From Aspidapion aeneum (Eukaryota; Arthropoda; Insecta; Coleoptera; Brentidae), in contig OY755039.1 in NCBI GenBank assembly GCA_963576565.1, forward strand, positions 136,495,869 to 136,559,868: a stretch of DNA of 64,000 bases. Reading direction: 5' to 3'. Below the pieces are notes generated by a model. It ran no database searches, was not told the DNA's origin, and saw only the letters and a list, made by a program, of their open reading frames with translations. Numbering within the stretch: the first letter of the stretch is position 1; each line of letters starts with the position of its first letter. A program made the position numbers and the translations under genes. Below are positions 1-13,600 of this stretch, one piece after another.

Positions 1-2228
1 TCTTGAATTTGCGTCGTTGATGTTGTATTAAAGTGACACCGCGTCATCAAAACCTTGATGGGCGGGAAGGGAGTAGAGGGGTACATACAGTGGCAAAATG
101 AGGCACTGCACTAATTAGTCATTAGCTTACTATTTTACATGCTTTTTATTGATGTCTTCTTCTAAACGATTTCATTAGAAAGGAACATATATGCTATTAT
201 CTGGTTGTTACGAACATATTATTGATTTAGTAGGGCTTTGACGTTTTCTCTTCGTTGTTGTTTTGACTGTATGTCAAACAAATTATGACGGAGCTTTTCA
301 CAAAACAAATTACCGTCTTTGCAACTAAATCAATATTTGCGCACATTTTAATATAATTTTGGATCCTCTTTTATGTTTCGGATCTTTATTTATCAGGTAA
401 GTACCTATTTGATCTCTCCTTTAAAAGGTCGTAGTGTTTTATTCTTCGAACATTAAGCCCCGAGCGGCACACTGCATGTACAAAGTGAAACGCTAATTTT
501 TTAAGGCTTCTTTGCTTAGATTTTGCCGCAGAATTTGGTTTACCATAGCTATGACGCGGTGCCACTTAAATAGAACATCAACTATAGGTTATGTTATTTT
601 CATTGGCGTGGTATGAGTATATTACTCTATTGAAAATTCGTAACGGAAAATTAATAAGGCCTCTCAATACAGAGGGCCCAATCAAAACCATTCCGGTATT
701 AGATATGTATGTATACTGGGGGTGCGGTCCAGTAAAATAAATTCAGTATTAAAATCAATATTTTGATTTTATCTATGTGTTAATTTCCTTATTTTAGGTT
801 ATTTTCCTAAAGAAGAAAATCAGATTTTTTTTTATTATATATATATTTAATTATAAAATAACATAAAATTAGGTAACATCCAAAGTGCATATCACATTGT
901 CAATAATTTTAAACTAATTCCTAAACAAGTTTGTGATTTTTTGTTATTATAGCAACTGCTTTGGAGGATTTTCGTCCACAGTATACTAATCTACTTTTTA
1001 AGTGATGAGTAACAGGCAGAATTTTCGCAATATAGCATTCTTTTACTAAAACGTTCAATTTTTCCATGTGTGAAAATGCTTGAGGCTGATTCTTAACAGA
1101 AGCCCAAAGATTTTATTATATCAAACATAAAAAATCGTTCGTTCTACAAGATGCTTTGACGGCCGCGCCGTGTCTTCTAGACCAAACATTCCGAGACGCA
1201 AAAACTTATAGTAAATAATAATTATAGTGATAACCGGCTGATTTTTTTTTGTGGCTTAAAAAATGTGTTTAAAAGTATATGGCAATATAGCGTTGAGTTC
1301 AGTGAGGAATCACTTTCAAGAATTTTTGCAGAGGGGAACGTTGGAGGTCTCGCCGAAATGAAGCTATCCAAAAAAATTCGGCCTGTTGCCCATTACTTAA
1401 AATATAGACCGGTATACTGTGACTTTTTTATATTCACTATTTTTTTAATAAAAAGGAATAGTTTAATGATGATTTCATTCATTATTGCAAAAGCCTAAAA
1501 CTGTACAATATAACATTCCTAAAACTAACAATCTTAAAACTATGTAGTTTACTGTTACAAGTTATTTATATAATATTTTTCATTTAACAAGTTTTTCAAT
1601 ATTGAATTGAATTTTTTAGGGGACAATTCTTTTATAGTGTTGGGCGATTTATTATAGATAGTTTAACTCATATAAAAAAAAAGAATTCCTTGAAAGTGAA
1701 GTTATTGGCCTGTTGGTTGCTAAATTATTAAATTATTTTTTTTATTTTCATCATAATACATATGATGACGATGAAAAATGTTTTTTTTTTCTAAGAAAAT
1801 ATTAGTTCTTTCCAGTGAAAATTATCGTTGAATTTTGGTTCTTATTCGGCGAGGACTTGGTAGTCACATCAATTTGTCAATATTTTCTGATAGAAATAGT
1901 TTTCTGATAGAAATGTTCCAACTCCTTGTACTTTAAAACTAAATTGTCGTTTTCTTTTTTGCACAGTTGAATTTTTTCCATATGTTCGTCGGATTTCTGT
2001 AAAAGTAGAGTTTTTTTTTCTGGAATAAATATTAAAGGAATAACTTGCTGCTTGAGTAACGCGTAAACTCTTTTTGTGCAAAGTGAACCTAAAAAAAATT
2101 ATGTTTTTAAATAAAATAATACAAAAAAATATTTGTGGGAATTTTTAGCAAATGAAATAAAAAACGCTTGGAAACGGTAATTTTGTTTTCTAGGGGAAAT
2201 TTTTTTAAAGTAACCATAGATTATATAG
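1..2228. other. AT-rich stretch, no gene seen
   Basis: I see no convincing exon, RNA gene or repeat boundary here. The short open frames are of chance size for AT-rich DNA. If gene 1 has upstream exons they are not recognisable in this stretch. Confidence 0.5.
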
Positions 2229-2402
2229 GCAACGGCGTATGCAGAAATGTATCCAGAGGGGGGGCTTCAGCGCAGATCGATACGCAGAGATGGATTGTGG
2301 GGGGGGGTTGAGCACAAATCGATCGAACATTTTAATCTTGATTTTGTGGGAAAATCCATGTTTTAGGGGTAAATCTTCAGTCCCCCCTTCCGGACGCCAC
2401 TG
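2229..2402. mobile_element. Short G-run MITE-like element with GGCGT ends
   Basis: The left edge reads GCAACGGCGTATGCAG followed by a run of G. The right edge is a run of C followed by GGACGCCACTGG, so the two ends are imperfect inverted repeats around a ~170-bp AT-rich core. The ends resemble the CAGTGGCGT-ended elements found elsewhere in this window (15871, 36478, 48104). No coding capacity is visible. The family assignment is inference. Confidence 0.45.
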
Positions 2403-4457
2403 GATAAGATGTAAGGGGCACCTTACTAGCGCTTTTAAATATCTACCGCTTTAAGGCGCCTTCTTTTTCGAAAATCGATTAATTTATGTATACTTAAAAA
2501 AACTAATGAACGATTTTCAAAAGCCCATCAAAACAAGGCGAGGCTCGAATTATATTGCCACCTATATAAGCGCTCAAAAGATGTCCCTCACGCAAAGAAA
2601 ATTGACGTGACCAAGAGTTTTTCTCAAAATTGCAAAAAATATTTATAAACCTAGTCTCGTTTTAAAACTTAAAAGAAAACCCCCTGTATAACAGCTATCG
2701 GAACACTTTTGTTATATAATAGGATGCTTTATGTTTATGTTTTATGCGTATGTACTAAACTTTAAAAATTTCAAACCGGCCAAAGTGGTCCTTTCATTTC
2801 AAATCCTATTGTTAATAATAATAAAGAAAAGCGACACTTACCTCTCAAATTTTGGTATTAGATCCAACTTTTGCTGATGCACGCATTAACATTTTTACCC
2901 ATATTTTTTGAGATTCTGGATTGCTGCGAAAACTAGAAAATCGATATCTCTTGTCTGATGTATTACAACAGCTAATTAGGAAACAGGAATAATTTATTTT
3001 ATTAAAAATTTATGGTTTCGAAATAAAAACTTGGTTTTCTGTTGACTTTTATTTGAAACTTTTTGACAAATAAAAACAAACATGACATGCTTTGTCAGTT
3101 CATTTCAGGTCGCTTAATCAGCGCAGCGATTTTGAGTGACTTTCGATTTTCCCTATTAATTAAATTACCGCCGTTCATTGTAAGATAAAGAGCGCGTATA
3201 TGTTCTCTTTCTAACAATTGTTAGAGTATAGACTTCCGATGTTTTGTCCTTTTATTTTAAAAGACATTGATGGGCTTGTCGCGACTCTAATATATCCAAA
3301 TATGTCAACATACAGGGACTCTAGTGCTGTATAGTAGAATTTTTTTGGATGTGCGGTGACGTAAAAATGTCATCTAATGTGATAAACAATGATACAAAAA
3401 TTTGTAAATAATGTCAGTGAATATACTACGCAAAGATGCCACAAAATGACGACACTTCATATCCATAAAAAATCCACTTTATCAGTATTTAAATTGGACA
3501 GAAATTGGTTTGGTGGCTACGCTATCTATTTTAAGGAAGATTAATGTCGTTCCAGTTAAGTGTTGACAATTAGTCAAGTAAAACATTTATAGTTGTCAGT
3601 TTTTAGGCGGATTGTCTTCACTGGCGGATCCAGAATGATGCAGGGTCTAAGAAGGAAAAAAAACAAAACAATTTATTTTTGCGGTTTTTAAAAGGACTGA
3701 GCTTTAAAGTTTACCACTACATGCAAATAAACTTCGCCGCAAGCGAAAATATTAGAAAAATCAGTTAAATTTTGTGTCAACATTTTCAAAAATGTTAGTT
3801 TTGTGAAATTTTTTTAAAAAATTGATATTTTGTGATAATTTGCGACTTATTTTTTTCCTGGAACTAAAAATTATAAGATTTATATTAAGGAGGGGGGGGG
3901 GCATGTGGCCAACAAACGACGCACGTTTTTGGGGAGCTAATGGCAGAGGTTTCGAAATATTAAATAAATACAGCTTTTATTTCCTTTGACAATTTTACAA
4001 CTGTATGGAATACGTCATTATTAATAATTTTTTTTTAAAACAAAATAGGTATGTTTGTCAAAATACAATACAACATATTAAAATGAAAATTCTTAGCGCA
4101 AATCTAAATAGATTATTTGTCTAAAATCAAATTAGAGGAGTATAAATACATAAAATTTCAAACGATTTACTACATAAATATAAATTAGATTGAATTATTT
4201 AAAATCAAAATACTATTTAAACACATAAATATAGACATATTTATATATACACTTCTTGGAATAACTTTAAAAATATTACGTGACTTTAAATGTTAAAATT
4301 TTTATGTACATACAGCGAATAGAAAGAGAGAATTTTTAAATTAATAAATACTTGCATAAATGATTCGATGTGTCCTACGCCTAAAATACTTTTCTTAATT
4401 ATCGTTTTTTTGTTTTATAAAAGATTAAAGTTATCACTAATTTTACATACTTTTTAG
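2403..4457. other. Probable intron or upstream DNA of gene 1
   Basis: This AT-rich stretch precedes the first recognised exon of gene 1. A run of G lies at about 3891-3900. A short block at 3504-3557 is similar to a block in intron 4 of gene 2 (45046-45102). No other exon homologous to gene 2 exons 1-4 could be found here. Confidence 0.45.
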
Positions 4458-4622
4458 GTAAATTACCTTGCAACAGGATCAGCTTACGACATTGTTGATG
4501 AACTGGAACGAAATCCCAATCACAATTATGATTTGTCACATCTGAAAAACATAGAAATCGTAGCAAATAAAATTAATGCTAATACTATTTTGAAGTTAAG
4601 AATGTTGTTTCCGAAATGTCAG
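4458..4622 (+). CDS. Gene 1 exon (equivalent of gene 2 exon 5)
   Basis: The exon is preceded by a TTTTTAG acceptor and followed by a GTAAAGTA donor. It is 165 nt, phase 0 at both ends, and gives 55 residues starting VNYLATGS and ending LFPKCQ. Length, phase and borders equal those of gene 2 exon 5 at 45688-45852. In luciferase this is the segment around the SGGAPL loop. Here that loop reads EIVANKIN, so the two glycines are absent. Confidence 0.85.
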
Positions 4623-7600
4623 GTAAAGTAGTTACTTATTAAGGCGACAAATTCGATTTAGGCAATTTTTTAAGCATAAGTATTTAAATATTAGTCAAAA
4701 GGTGGCACTACATATTAGAGTCATATAGGGTCACTGCATCCTGGAAGCCTGGTGTCTCCAGGCATGCAGTAACCCTAGAGTCATAGGGACACGAAAACGA
4801 ACGTCACCCCCTGGTTTCTGACGGAAAATAAGCTTTGTTATTTACCCTATTCTTTAAATTAGCCCACTTGTGTTTTCTGGCAAAAATGAACTTGTGCCAA
4901 ATTCAAAATGTGTTGGTTGTTTATACTAGATTGTCAAAATATTTGATTAATTGTGACATATAATCTAACCTTATTTATAATTATGACTGTCATTCATTGT
5001 CATCCATAAAATTTTAGTAAGGTCCACAATTTTAGAACACAATCGGTGTCCCTATGACTCTAATATGTAGTGCTACCTTTTGACTTTAAATATTTTGCCT
5101 TGTTGTCTTTTACTAAAAAAATTGCCTAAATCGAATTTGTCGCCTTAAACTTAAAAACAGCTTACTCAAATATCAACAACCTATATATTTTTGAAATTAG
5201 GGCAAATATATCTTTAGTTCTGGCAAATAATACGCAGGGTGTTTCCTTTAACTTTAAAAAGTTGCTGTCATAGTTTAACATAAAAAATGATATGTTTAAG
5301 TTCCGACATAGTCCAGAAGATAATATGGAAAAAATTATGCAATTTTTGTATTTAAACCTTTTTTCTATCGTCTACATTAACCCTGAAAAATTCCACGCAA
5401 ATATAATTATTGCCCCTGTGCAAGCGAAAAGTGCTGAAAAAAGTGACTTCGATTCGGACACACCGGCAAACGACTACAGCCGTAGTTGTATGGATGTGGA
5501 GAAACATGCTGGCCTAGCCTTGCCAAGGCGACGTTCTCGGTCTTCTTTCCAAGAGTTGGAGAACTCAATCTCTTTGTTCCTCATATCTACATAGAAATGG
5601 TTAAGATATTTTCTTTAAATTATTTTCATGCCTATGCCCACTAAGCACAAAATCGTAAAAAACGTTAAATAAATGTTGAAAAAAAAAATGTTTTTTTCTA
5701 ACACAAATTTGTGTTAAAATTAAGTCAACTTTTGACATTAAAAAACATGTAGAAAATCCTAACGAAAATTTCATGTAAAAGCATTACCAAAAATATATTT
5801 CTTAATAACGTTATGAAACCAGCATTAAAAAAACCATAATTTCACTAACATTAAAAATAATACCATCAATATATAGTTATTTTTATAATGTTTTTCCTAG
5901 ATCTCACTTCTAACGTTGAATTTAAGATATATGAAGCTAATAAATGTTTTGTTTTTTAAACATTAAAAAAATATATACTATAGAGGGCGCGATGGCAGCG
6001 CCCTCTATAGTATAGCAGTCCCACTGAACATCGCAATTAGTTGCGTTTCGCTGCGAGTTGATACGAGTCGGTAGCACAGACGCTTTTTGTAATTTTGGTT
6101 AAAATATTTGCATTTTGCAGAAACAAACATGGCAAATTTAAAGCACAATTATTAATATTGATAGTGAATACATATTTGGTTCGCAATATTACTCCAGTTG
6201 TGTGGGAAAGATGGTATAGTTAAAGAACAACAAATGTGTGTGCAGTGATCTAAATGAAGCACCACAAAATCAGATAAGAAAAAGTAAACAAAAGAAAAAA
6301 AATGGTTTTGTATGAAATATCGCATACACATAGGTAATCAGACAGGGAATGCGACAATTCACCGCGGACGATTAGCCGCCGGACCTTAAGACGCGTATTC
6401 ATTTGAGGCATAATTATATAATAAAAATAAATCGTCTTTATTAATAAATAAATGTTACATAGGCGAGGTTTAGCAAACTGCTACTTCGCAAGCCTCGCAG
6501 CGGGACCAAACGAATGCCCTCTTTTGCATTCATGCTAAAGAGAATACGCGCCTTAAAATTGTTTCCTTGTATTCACTTGAGCATGAATTGTTTGGCCTCG
6601 TAGCGAGGCACTACAAAATTATTGTCTACATAGAATTTTAAATTTTATTTTCAGAAGCTACGAGCCGAATTGCCTTTACTGAGTGTCGAGTTCACGAAAA
6701 CCTCAACGGACTGTTGCTGCCCTGCGTTTCCAAAATAGAAGAATTTTATTTACATTATTTATGTTACCTTATCTTATTTTAATATATTTTTTCATTGTTA
6801 AAAAAACATTTATTTTTCAATGTTAGAAAAACATTTCCTTTTTACTGTTAAAAATCAATATTTTTTTAAAGTTCGAAAATCACGTTAAAAAACGTTATAA
6901 AAACATAAGATTATTTTTCTAACGTCAAAAAACGGGTTATTATGCTTATTTTTCACTATGAATATGACGTTAGAACTAACATTCAACCTAACGTTATGTT
7001 TTTAACTTAAACATTATTTTGACGTTTTTGTGTTTAGTGGGTGTAGTATTACAATAGACCAGAATTGTATTTCAAAAGGCGCGGGGAGATTGAAAATAAA
7101 AAAACAACACTTAGTTACTCGTAGCAACGCTAGTAATATAAGTGCAGTTTTATAATAGCGCCTTTTTTTTAAAGCTGTATAATTGGAAACTCCTCCCGGA
7201 ACAAAAAGTTTTCATTATTTTTTTTGCATGTTAAAAAAACTAAACAACTAAGCCAATGCAGTAACAAAATAGATATATTATTTTCTTTTAGGTATTTCAA
7301 TCATACGGATCAACCGAAATGAGCTTTGTTGCAAATTTTAACCAAAGTATTAGAGATGATCCCAAAGCACTTGAAAAGGTTGACTCAGTTGGAGTTGTCA
7401 ATGATAACGTCGAATTAAAGGTAAAAGCAGATATAAGCAAAGAACTTAAAGCGACTTTTATAACTGAACGATAATGACCTAAGACTAGCAGTTCGATTGC
7501 TTGCCAGAGACGTCTTTGTGAATTATTACTTTTAAAGCAAACGACTACTTTGCATCTGCTCCAACGTCTCTACACATAGATTGCTTTTAGACTTGAAGAA

Positions 7601-10600
7601 GTCACGTGAACTTAACTGGCCGACTATACTCACGTTCCGTAAATAAACCGGTTGTCTGGTAACTCCCAGCCAATAAGAACTCGGCCTCGGCGGCCTATGA
7701 CGCGGCAATATGCCTGCTCCACGATCAATAAAGAGATACCTATACGTTATATTATGAGAGAAATAAAGATAGATGCCGTAAAAATACCAAAATTTCTTAA
7801 AAAATCAAATAATTTAAAAATTTATGATAAAAATTCCAACAGTTTTATAAATAATAGATACAGGACATGATTATAAATACTTTTCCTAAGTTAATTCGAC
7901 ACTCTTGTTATTATTAATTTAACGTTTTTCGCCGAACACTGCAATATTGATTTTTTTTGTGGATAGGAGGTAATTAAAATAAGTTTTTTTTTGAGATATT
8001 TTATCAAAAAAATTAAAAGAAAGGAAATTGAAATGACTTTAAGTCAATGGCAGTAAGGGAAAATTCATAAATTACATAACATAAAATTCTTTTGGATCCC
8101 CCCTTCTTAAAGCATTTCTAGAAAAATTATAATAAAAAGACATGACACATGACTGTAACGCTAATATTCCTTCCCTCCTACTTGAGCATTATACAGGGTG
8201 TTCCAAGTTGAGTGCTAACTTTTTTATTATTAAAGATAGAAAAAAGTTTAAATTGGCAAACTAGTAGAATTTTTGATGCTTTTTAAGATGCTTAAATAAA
8301 AAAATCGAACACTATATTTTCGAGTTTTTTTTAAAATCAGAAATATAATTTTAAAAAATTCTACAAGTTTGCCAAATTAAATTTTTTTCTATTTTTAATA
8401 ATAACAAAGTTAGCAATATGGTGGACTTTTAACTTGAAACACCCAGTATATAATTTAAATCATATTGCAAGTAACATAAAACTAAACCTATCTAATTATA
8501 GAATAGTTACAAAATAATTTTCTTTAACTTTTTTTACTGTTTTTCGACTCTCAGTCCCTGTATCATCAAGCTTTCATTTCATTGTGGATTCATTTTGCTT
8601 TTTGGTATTTATAAATTTGATTCTTATAGTTAATACAAATAAATTTACCAATTTATATAGAATAGAAACTTTTTCAAATATAAATTTAGTGGATCGCTTC
8701 ACAATATTTGTTTTAATAAATTCAAAATTGGCACCATGCAATTTTAAGAACCATTTGTCCATGCTGGTGAAGGCTCACTTTGCACCCAAGATGGCATGGA
8801 TTTGTTCATTTTCATATGTATAGCAACCAAGTTCAGGGAACTCATTGTGATGCTTTCGTGCTAAAATCCTGCAAGATAAACTAGACCATCTTTTTCTAAA
8901 ATTTCTTTTAGTTAGTCTTAAATACCCTGTTTCCACCAATGCATGCCCACCCCGATTCAAAAAACGCATCAGGTGACGCTACATTTAAAACAGGGGGTCG
9001 ATTTTGACCACAACTTGTTAAATGTCATATTGGAGATTTAACATAGGTACAATCTCTAGTACAATCTCTAGTAGTCAGCTTGGCCATGGAAATTTTAAAA
9101 CTTGAATTGTGGCTAAAATACAGACTTTTATTTACTTTTTTCTATGTTTTTACATACCTTTTTAAATTTTCCTATATAATTTGGCCCCACAAGTTTCCCT
9201 TTATCAATATTTTCCGAATTTTTCGCGATTTTCCGTGATTGTATTTCATTGTTTTTACTTTAGAACTGTCACTTTTCCGATTTAACAAACACAGGGTAGG
9301 ATTTATTATTTTTTAATTATAAATTTACCTATACTTTATTATTATTAAATTAATAGCAACTTCACGCAATTTTTTCCAATTTTTTTTTATTTGTTTGATT
9401 ATAACTTTTTTCAAACTTTTCCAACTAGGTGGTTAGTATACAATTCAACTTTTTTTTTAATTAAAAAAAAATACATAATCCGCGAATCCGAAATGACGGA
9501 TTTTCCCATTTATGAACCGATTTGCATCAAACTCGGAACTTTGAGATCTTTCAGGTCGCTGATTATTATTTTTTACTTAAATTTTTAAAAATCAAAATGG
9601 CGGATCCAAAATGGCGGACTTTCCCATTTATGAACCAATATGCATCAAACTCGGAACTTTCGGATGTTTAAGGTCGCTGATTATTATTTTTAACTTAAAT
9701 TAATAAAAATCAAAATACCGGATCCAAAATGGCGGACTTTTCCATTTCTGAACCAATATCCATCAAATTCGAAACTTTGAAGTGTTCCAGGTCGCTGATT
9801 ATGATCTCTAACTTAAACTTTTAAAAAATCAAAATGGCGGACTTTCCCATTTATGAACCAATATGCATCAAACTCGGAACTTTGGGGTGTTTAAGCTCGC
9901 TGATTATTATTTTTAACTTAAATTTACACAAATCAAAATAGCGGATCCAAAATGGTGGAATTTCCCATTTATGAACCAATATCCATTAAATTTGAAACTT
10001 TGGCGTGTTCCAGGTCGCTGATTATGATTTCTATCTCAAACTTTAAAAAAATCAAAATTGCGGATCCAAAATGGCGGACTTTCCCATTTATGAACCAATA
10101 TGCATCAAACTCGAAACTTTGGGGTGTTTAAGGTCGCTGATTATTATTTTTAACTTAAATTTATAAAAATCAAAATAGCGGATCCAAAATGGCGGAGTTT
10201 CCCATTTATGAATCAATATCCATCAAATTCGAAATTTTGGCGTGTTCAAGGTCGCTGATTATGATTTCTAACTTAAACTTTTAAAAAATCAAAATGACGG
10301 ATCCAAAATGGCGGACTTTCCCATTTATGAACCAATATGCATCAAACTCGAAACTTTGGGGTGTTTAAGGTCGCTGATTATTATTTTTAACATAAATTTA
10401 TGCAAATCAAAATAGCGGATCCAAAATGGTGAAATTTCCCATTTATGAACCAATATCCATCAAATTCGAAACTTTGGAGTGTTCCAGGTCGCTGATTATG
10501 ATTTCTATCTCAAACTTTAAAAAAATCAAAATTGCAGATCCAAAATGGCGGACTTTCCCATTTATGAACCAATATGCATCAAACTCGGAACTTTGGGGTG

Positions 10601-13600
10601 TTTAAGGTTGCTGATTATGATTTATATCTCAAACTTTAAAAAAATCAAAATCGCGGATCCAAAATGGCGGACTTTCTCATTTGGCGGACTTTCTCATTAT
10701 GCATCAAATTCGGAACTTTGGGGTGTTTCAGCTCGGTGAATATGATTTCTTAAAATGATTTCATAAATGGGAAAGTCCGCCATTTTGGATCCGCCATTTT
10801 GATTTTTTAAAGTTTAAGTTAGAAATCATAATCAGCGACCAAGAACACTCCAAAGTTTCGAATTTGATGGATATTGGTTCATAAATGGGAAAGTCCGCCA
10901 TTTTGAATCCGCTATTTTGATTTTTATAAATTTAAGTTAAAAATAATAATCAGCGACCTTAAACACCCCAAAGTTCCGAGTTTGATGCATATTGGTTCAT
11001 AAATGGGAAAGTCCGCCATTTTGGATCCGCCATTTTGATTTTTATAAATTTAAGTTAAAAATAATAATCAGCGACCTAAAAGATCTCAAAATTCCAAGTT
11101 TGATGCAAATCGGTTTATAATAAATAAGAAAGTGTGCCATTGTGGGACCGCCATTTTGATTTTTTTAATGTTTAAGTTAGAAATCATATTCAGCGACCTG
11201 AAACACCGCAAAGTTTCGAATTTGATGCATATTGGTTCATAAATGGGAAAGTCCGCCATTTTGATTTTTATAAATTTAAGTCAAAAATAATAATCAGCGT
11301 CCTGAAAAATCTCAAAGTTCCGAGTTTGATGCAAATCGGTTCATAAATGGGAACATCCGCCATTTCGGATTCGCCATTTTATGTATTTTTTTAATAAAGT
11401 TGAATTGTATACTAACCACCTAGTTGGAAAAGTTTAAAAAAAGTTATAATCAAACAAAAATAGGAAATAGGAAAAAATTGCGTGAAGTTGCTATTAAATT
11501 AATAATAATAAAATATAGGTAAATTTAAAATTAAAAATTAATAAATCCTACCCTGTGTTTGTTAAATCAGAAAAGTGACAGTTCTAAAGTAAAAACAATG
11601 AAATACAATCACGGCAAATCGCGAAAAATTAGGAAAATAGTGATAAAAGGAAACTTGTGGGGCCAAATTATATGGGAAAATCCATAAAGGTATGTAAAAA
11701 TATAGAAAAAGGTAAATAAAAGTCTGTATTTTAGCCACAATTCAAGTTTTAAAATTTCCACGGCCAAGCTGACTACTAGAGATTGTACTACAGATTGTAC
11801 CGCTGTTAAATCTCGAATGAGAGATTTAACAAGTTGTGGTTTTTTGAATCGGGGGTGGGCATGCATTGGTGGAAACAGGGTATAATACATTTATAGCAAG
11901 CACGGAACAGGTGTAAACAATACGTACAAGACGACAAGACCAAAATGTACAAAGTTTCCTGACAAAAGACGAAATTACGCTATAAACAGCGTTTGACTGC
12001 TGGTTGCTAGGAAAACTGTGACGCAGCTCTGACAACCGGTTTATTTAAGGACCGTGGACTATACTTACGTCTTCGCGTTGAGTAAAATCTATATTTACTG
12101 TTTTGTTTTTAAAAAAATTTTAGTCCCTCTGTTTCAATTCTGTATTTTTTGGTAAAAAGTTGACTATGAAATATTTCCGTTGAGAACACTTTTGTGTCTT
12201 ATTATAGTGGAATCTCGGACGGTACGTACTAAAAGAGTGATTTTTCAATCTGCCTACCAATAGAAGAGTTATTTAAGGCAATCACTAAAATACCTTCGAA
12301 CTATTCCTTTTCTTTTTTAAGGCTTTATATGTCAAATCTCTTAAATAATAATAAAAAAAAAGACTCAAGTCAACGCTACGACGCACCCTGGTCGAATTTC
12401 CAGAAAAGCTGGCCATAATAGAAATTTTCGTTTGCAGAATTTTTGACTAGTTCGCCTTAAAAAAAGAAATTAATATATTTTCATTTGTTCGCAGCGTCCT
12501 GTCAAACTTAGGTTATGCTTTCTTATTAGTGTTATTAATTTCAGCAAATAAATATTTTGATAAGGTTTGTATTCATCTGGCAGTTTTAAAAATCTACTGG
12601 CGTTTTTAGTTAGTTATTAATACCAATACCTAAGGTATTTAGTAACTAATATTTAAAATATTTTTATTTTTCTGCTCATTGCCTAGCGCTGGTGAATTAA
12701 AATGTAAAGGGTTGATATGTTAGTCAAATCAAAATTACAAATTCGTAAAATAATAACATTTTTGTTAATGATTTCACCATATTCCTGAGTATAGGTATAC
12801 TCTAAAATATTCAGTACGATTCTGAAAAAATATATCAACAAAAAAAACTTGAACGAATTTGCACCATTTTTTATATTTAATTTTTGAAATTTTGGAGATT
12901 TCGGTGATTTTTAAAACTGTTTAAGGGTTTCGCACATTATTTTTACTGTATATTTTATAAATTTGTATAAATTAATACAAAAAATTTAAAAACTATCTAA
13001 TTTGATTAAAAGCTTTTTTTTCCTTTTTTTACCAAAATAGTCCAGCAGAATAATGTGATTTTTAATTCTAATGATGGAAATGAGTGTAATATTTAATTTT
13101 AATGATTTAGTAAAAGTAAACTAATAATTTACTTTTTATTAATAAAAAACGTTTTTTAGATACAAAAAAAAGTGACTCCTATTTTTTTCCTGTATTTTTG
13201 ACCAAAGTTATTTATTTAACCTATTAAGAAAACCTCAAAAATGCTAATGTTTTTTAATATTTTGTCCAAATTTGTATTTTTTTAAAACAGCTAATTTTCA
13301 AAAAAGAGCAATCCTTCAGTTTAAATTTCTTTAAAAATTTAAATATTAACCCATAAATATTTTTTACCTTTCTCTGGGAAAGTGACATATAGGTACACGT
13401 GAGGGTTCCAAATTATGTAGATTTTTTTTAAGGAGTATGAATAAGATATATTTTTTGTATGTTAGTTTTCTTTAAAAAAAAAATATTTTTTGGTGTCAGG
13501 ATATGCGATAGCTGTCCCCAGTGAGGACCTAAGGGAAAATATATTTTAGGTAAATTCGGAAACCCCGACTTAATTACAAAAAAAGTCCCGTAATAGTCAT

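Noticed and set aside
7624..12068. A larger element bounded by AAATAAACCGGTTGTC inverted copies
   Set aside because: The match is only about 35 bases, and the sequence between contains separate, well-bounded elements, so I do not define it as one unit.
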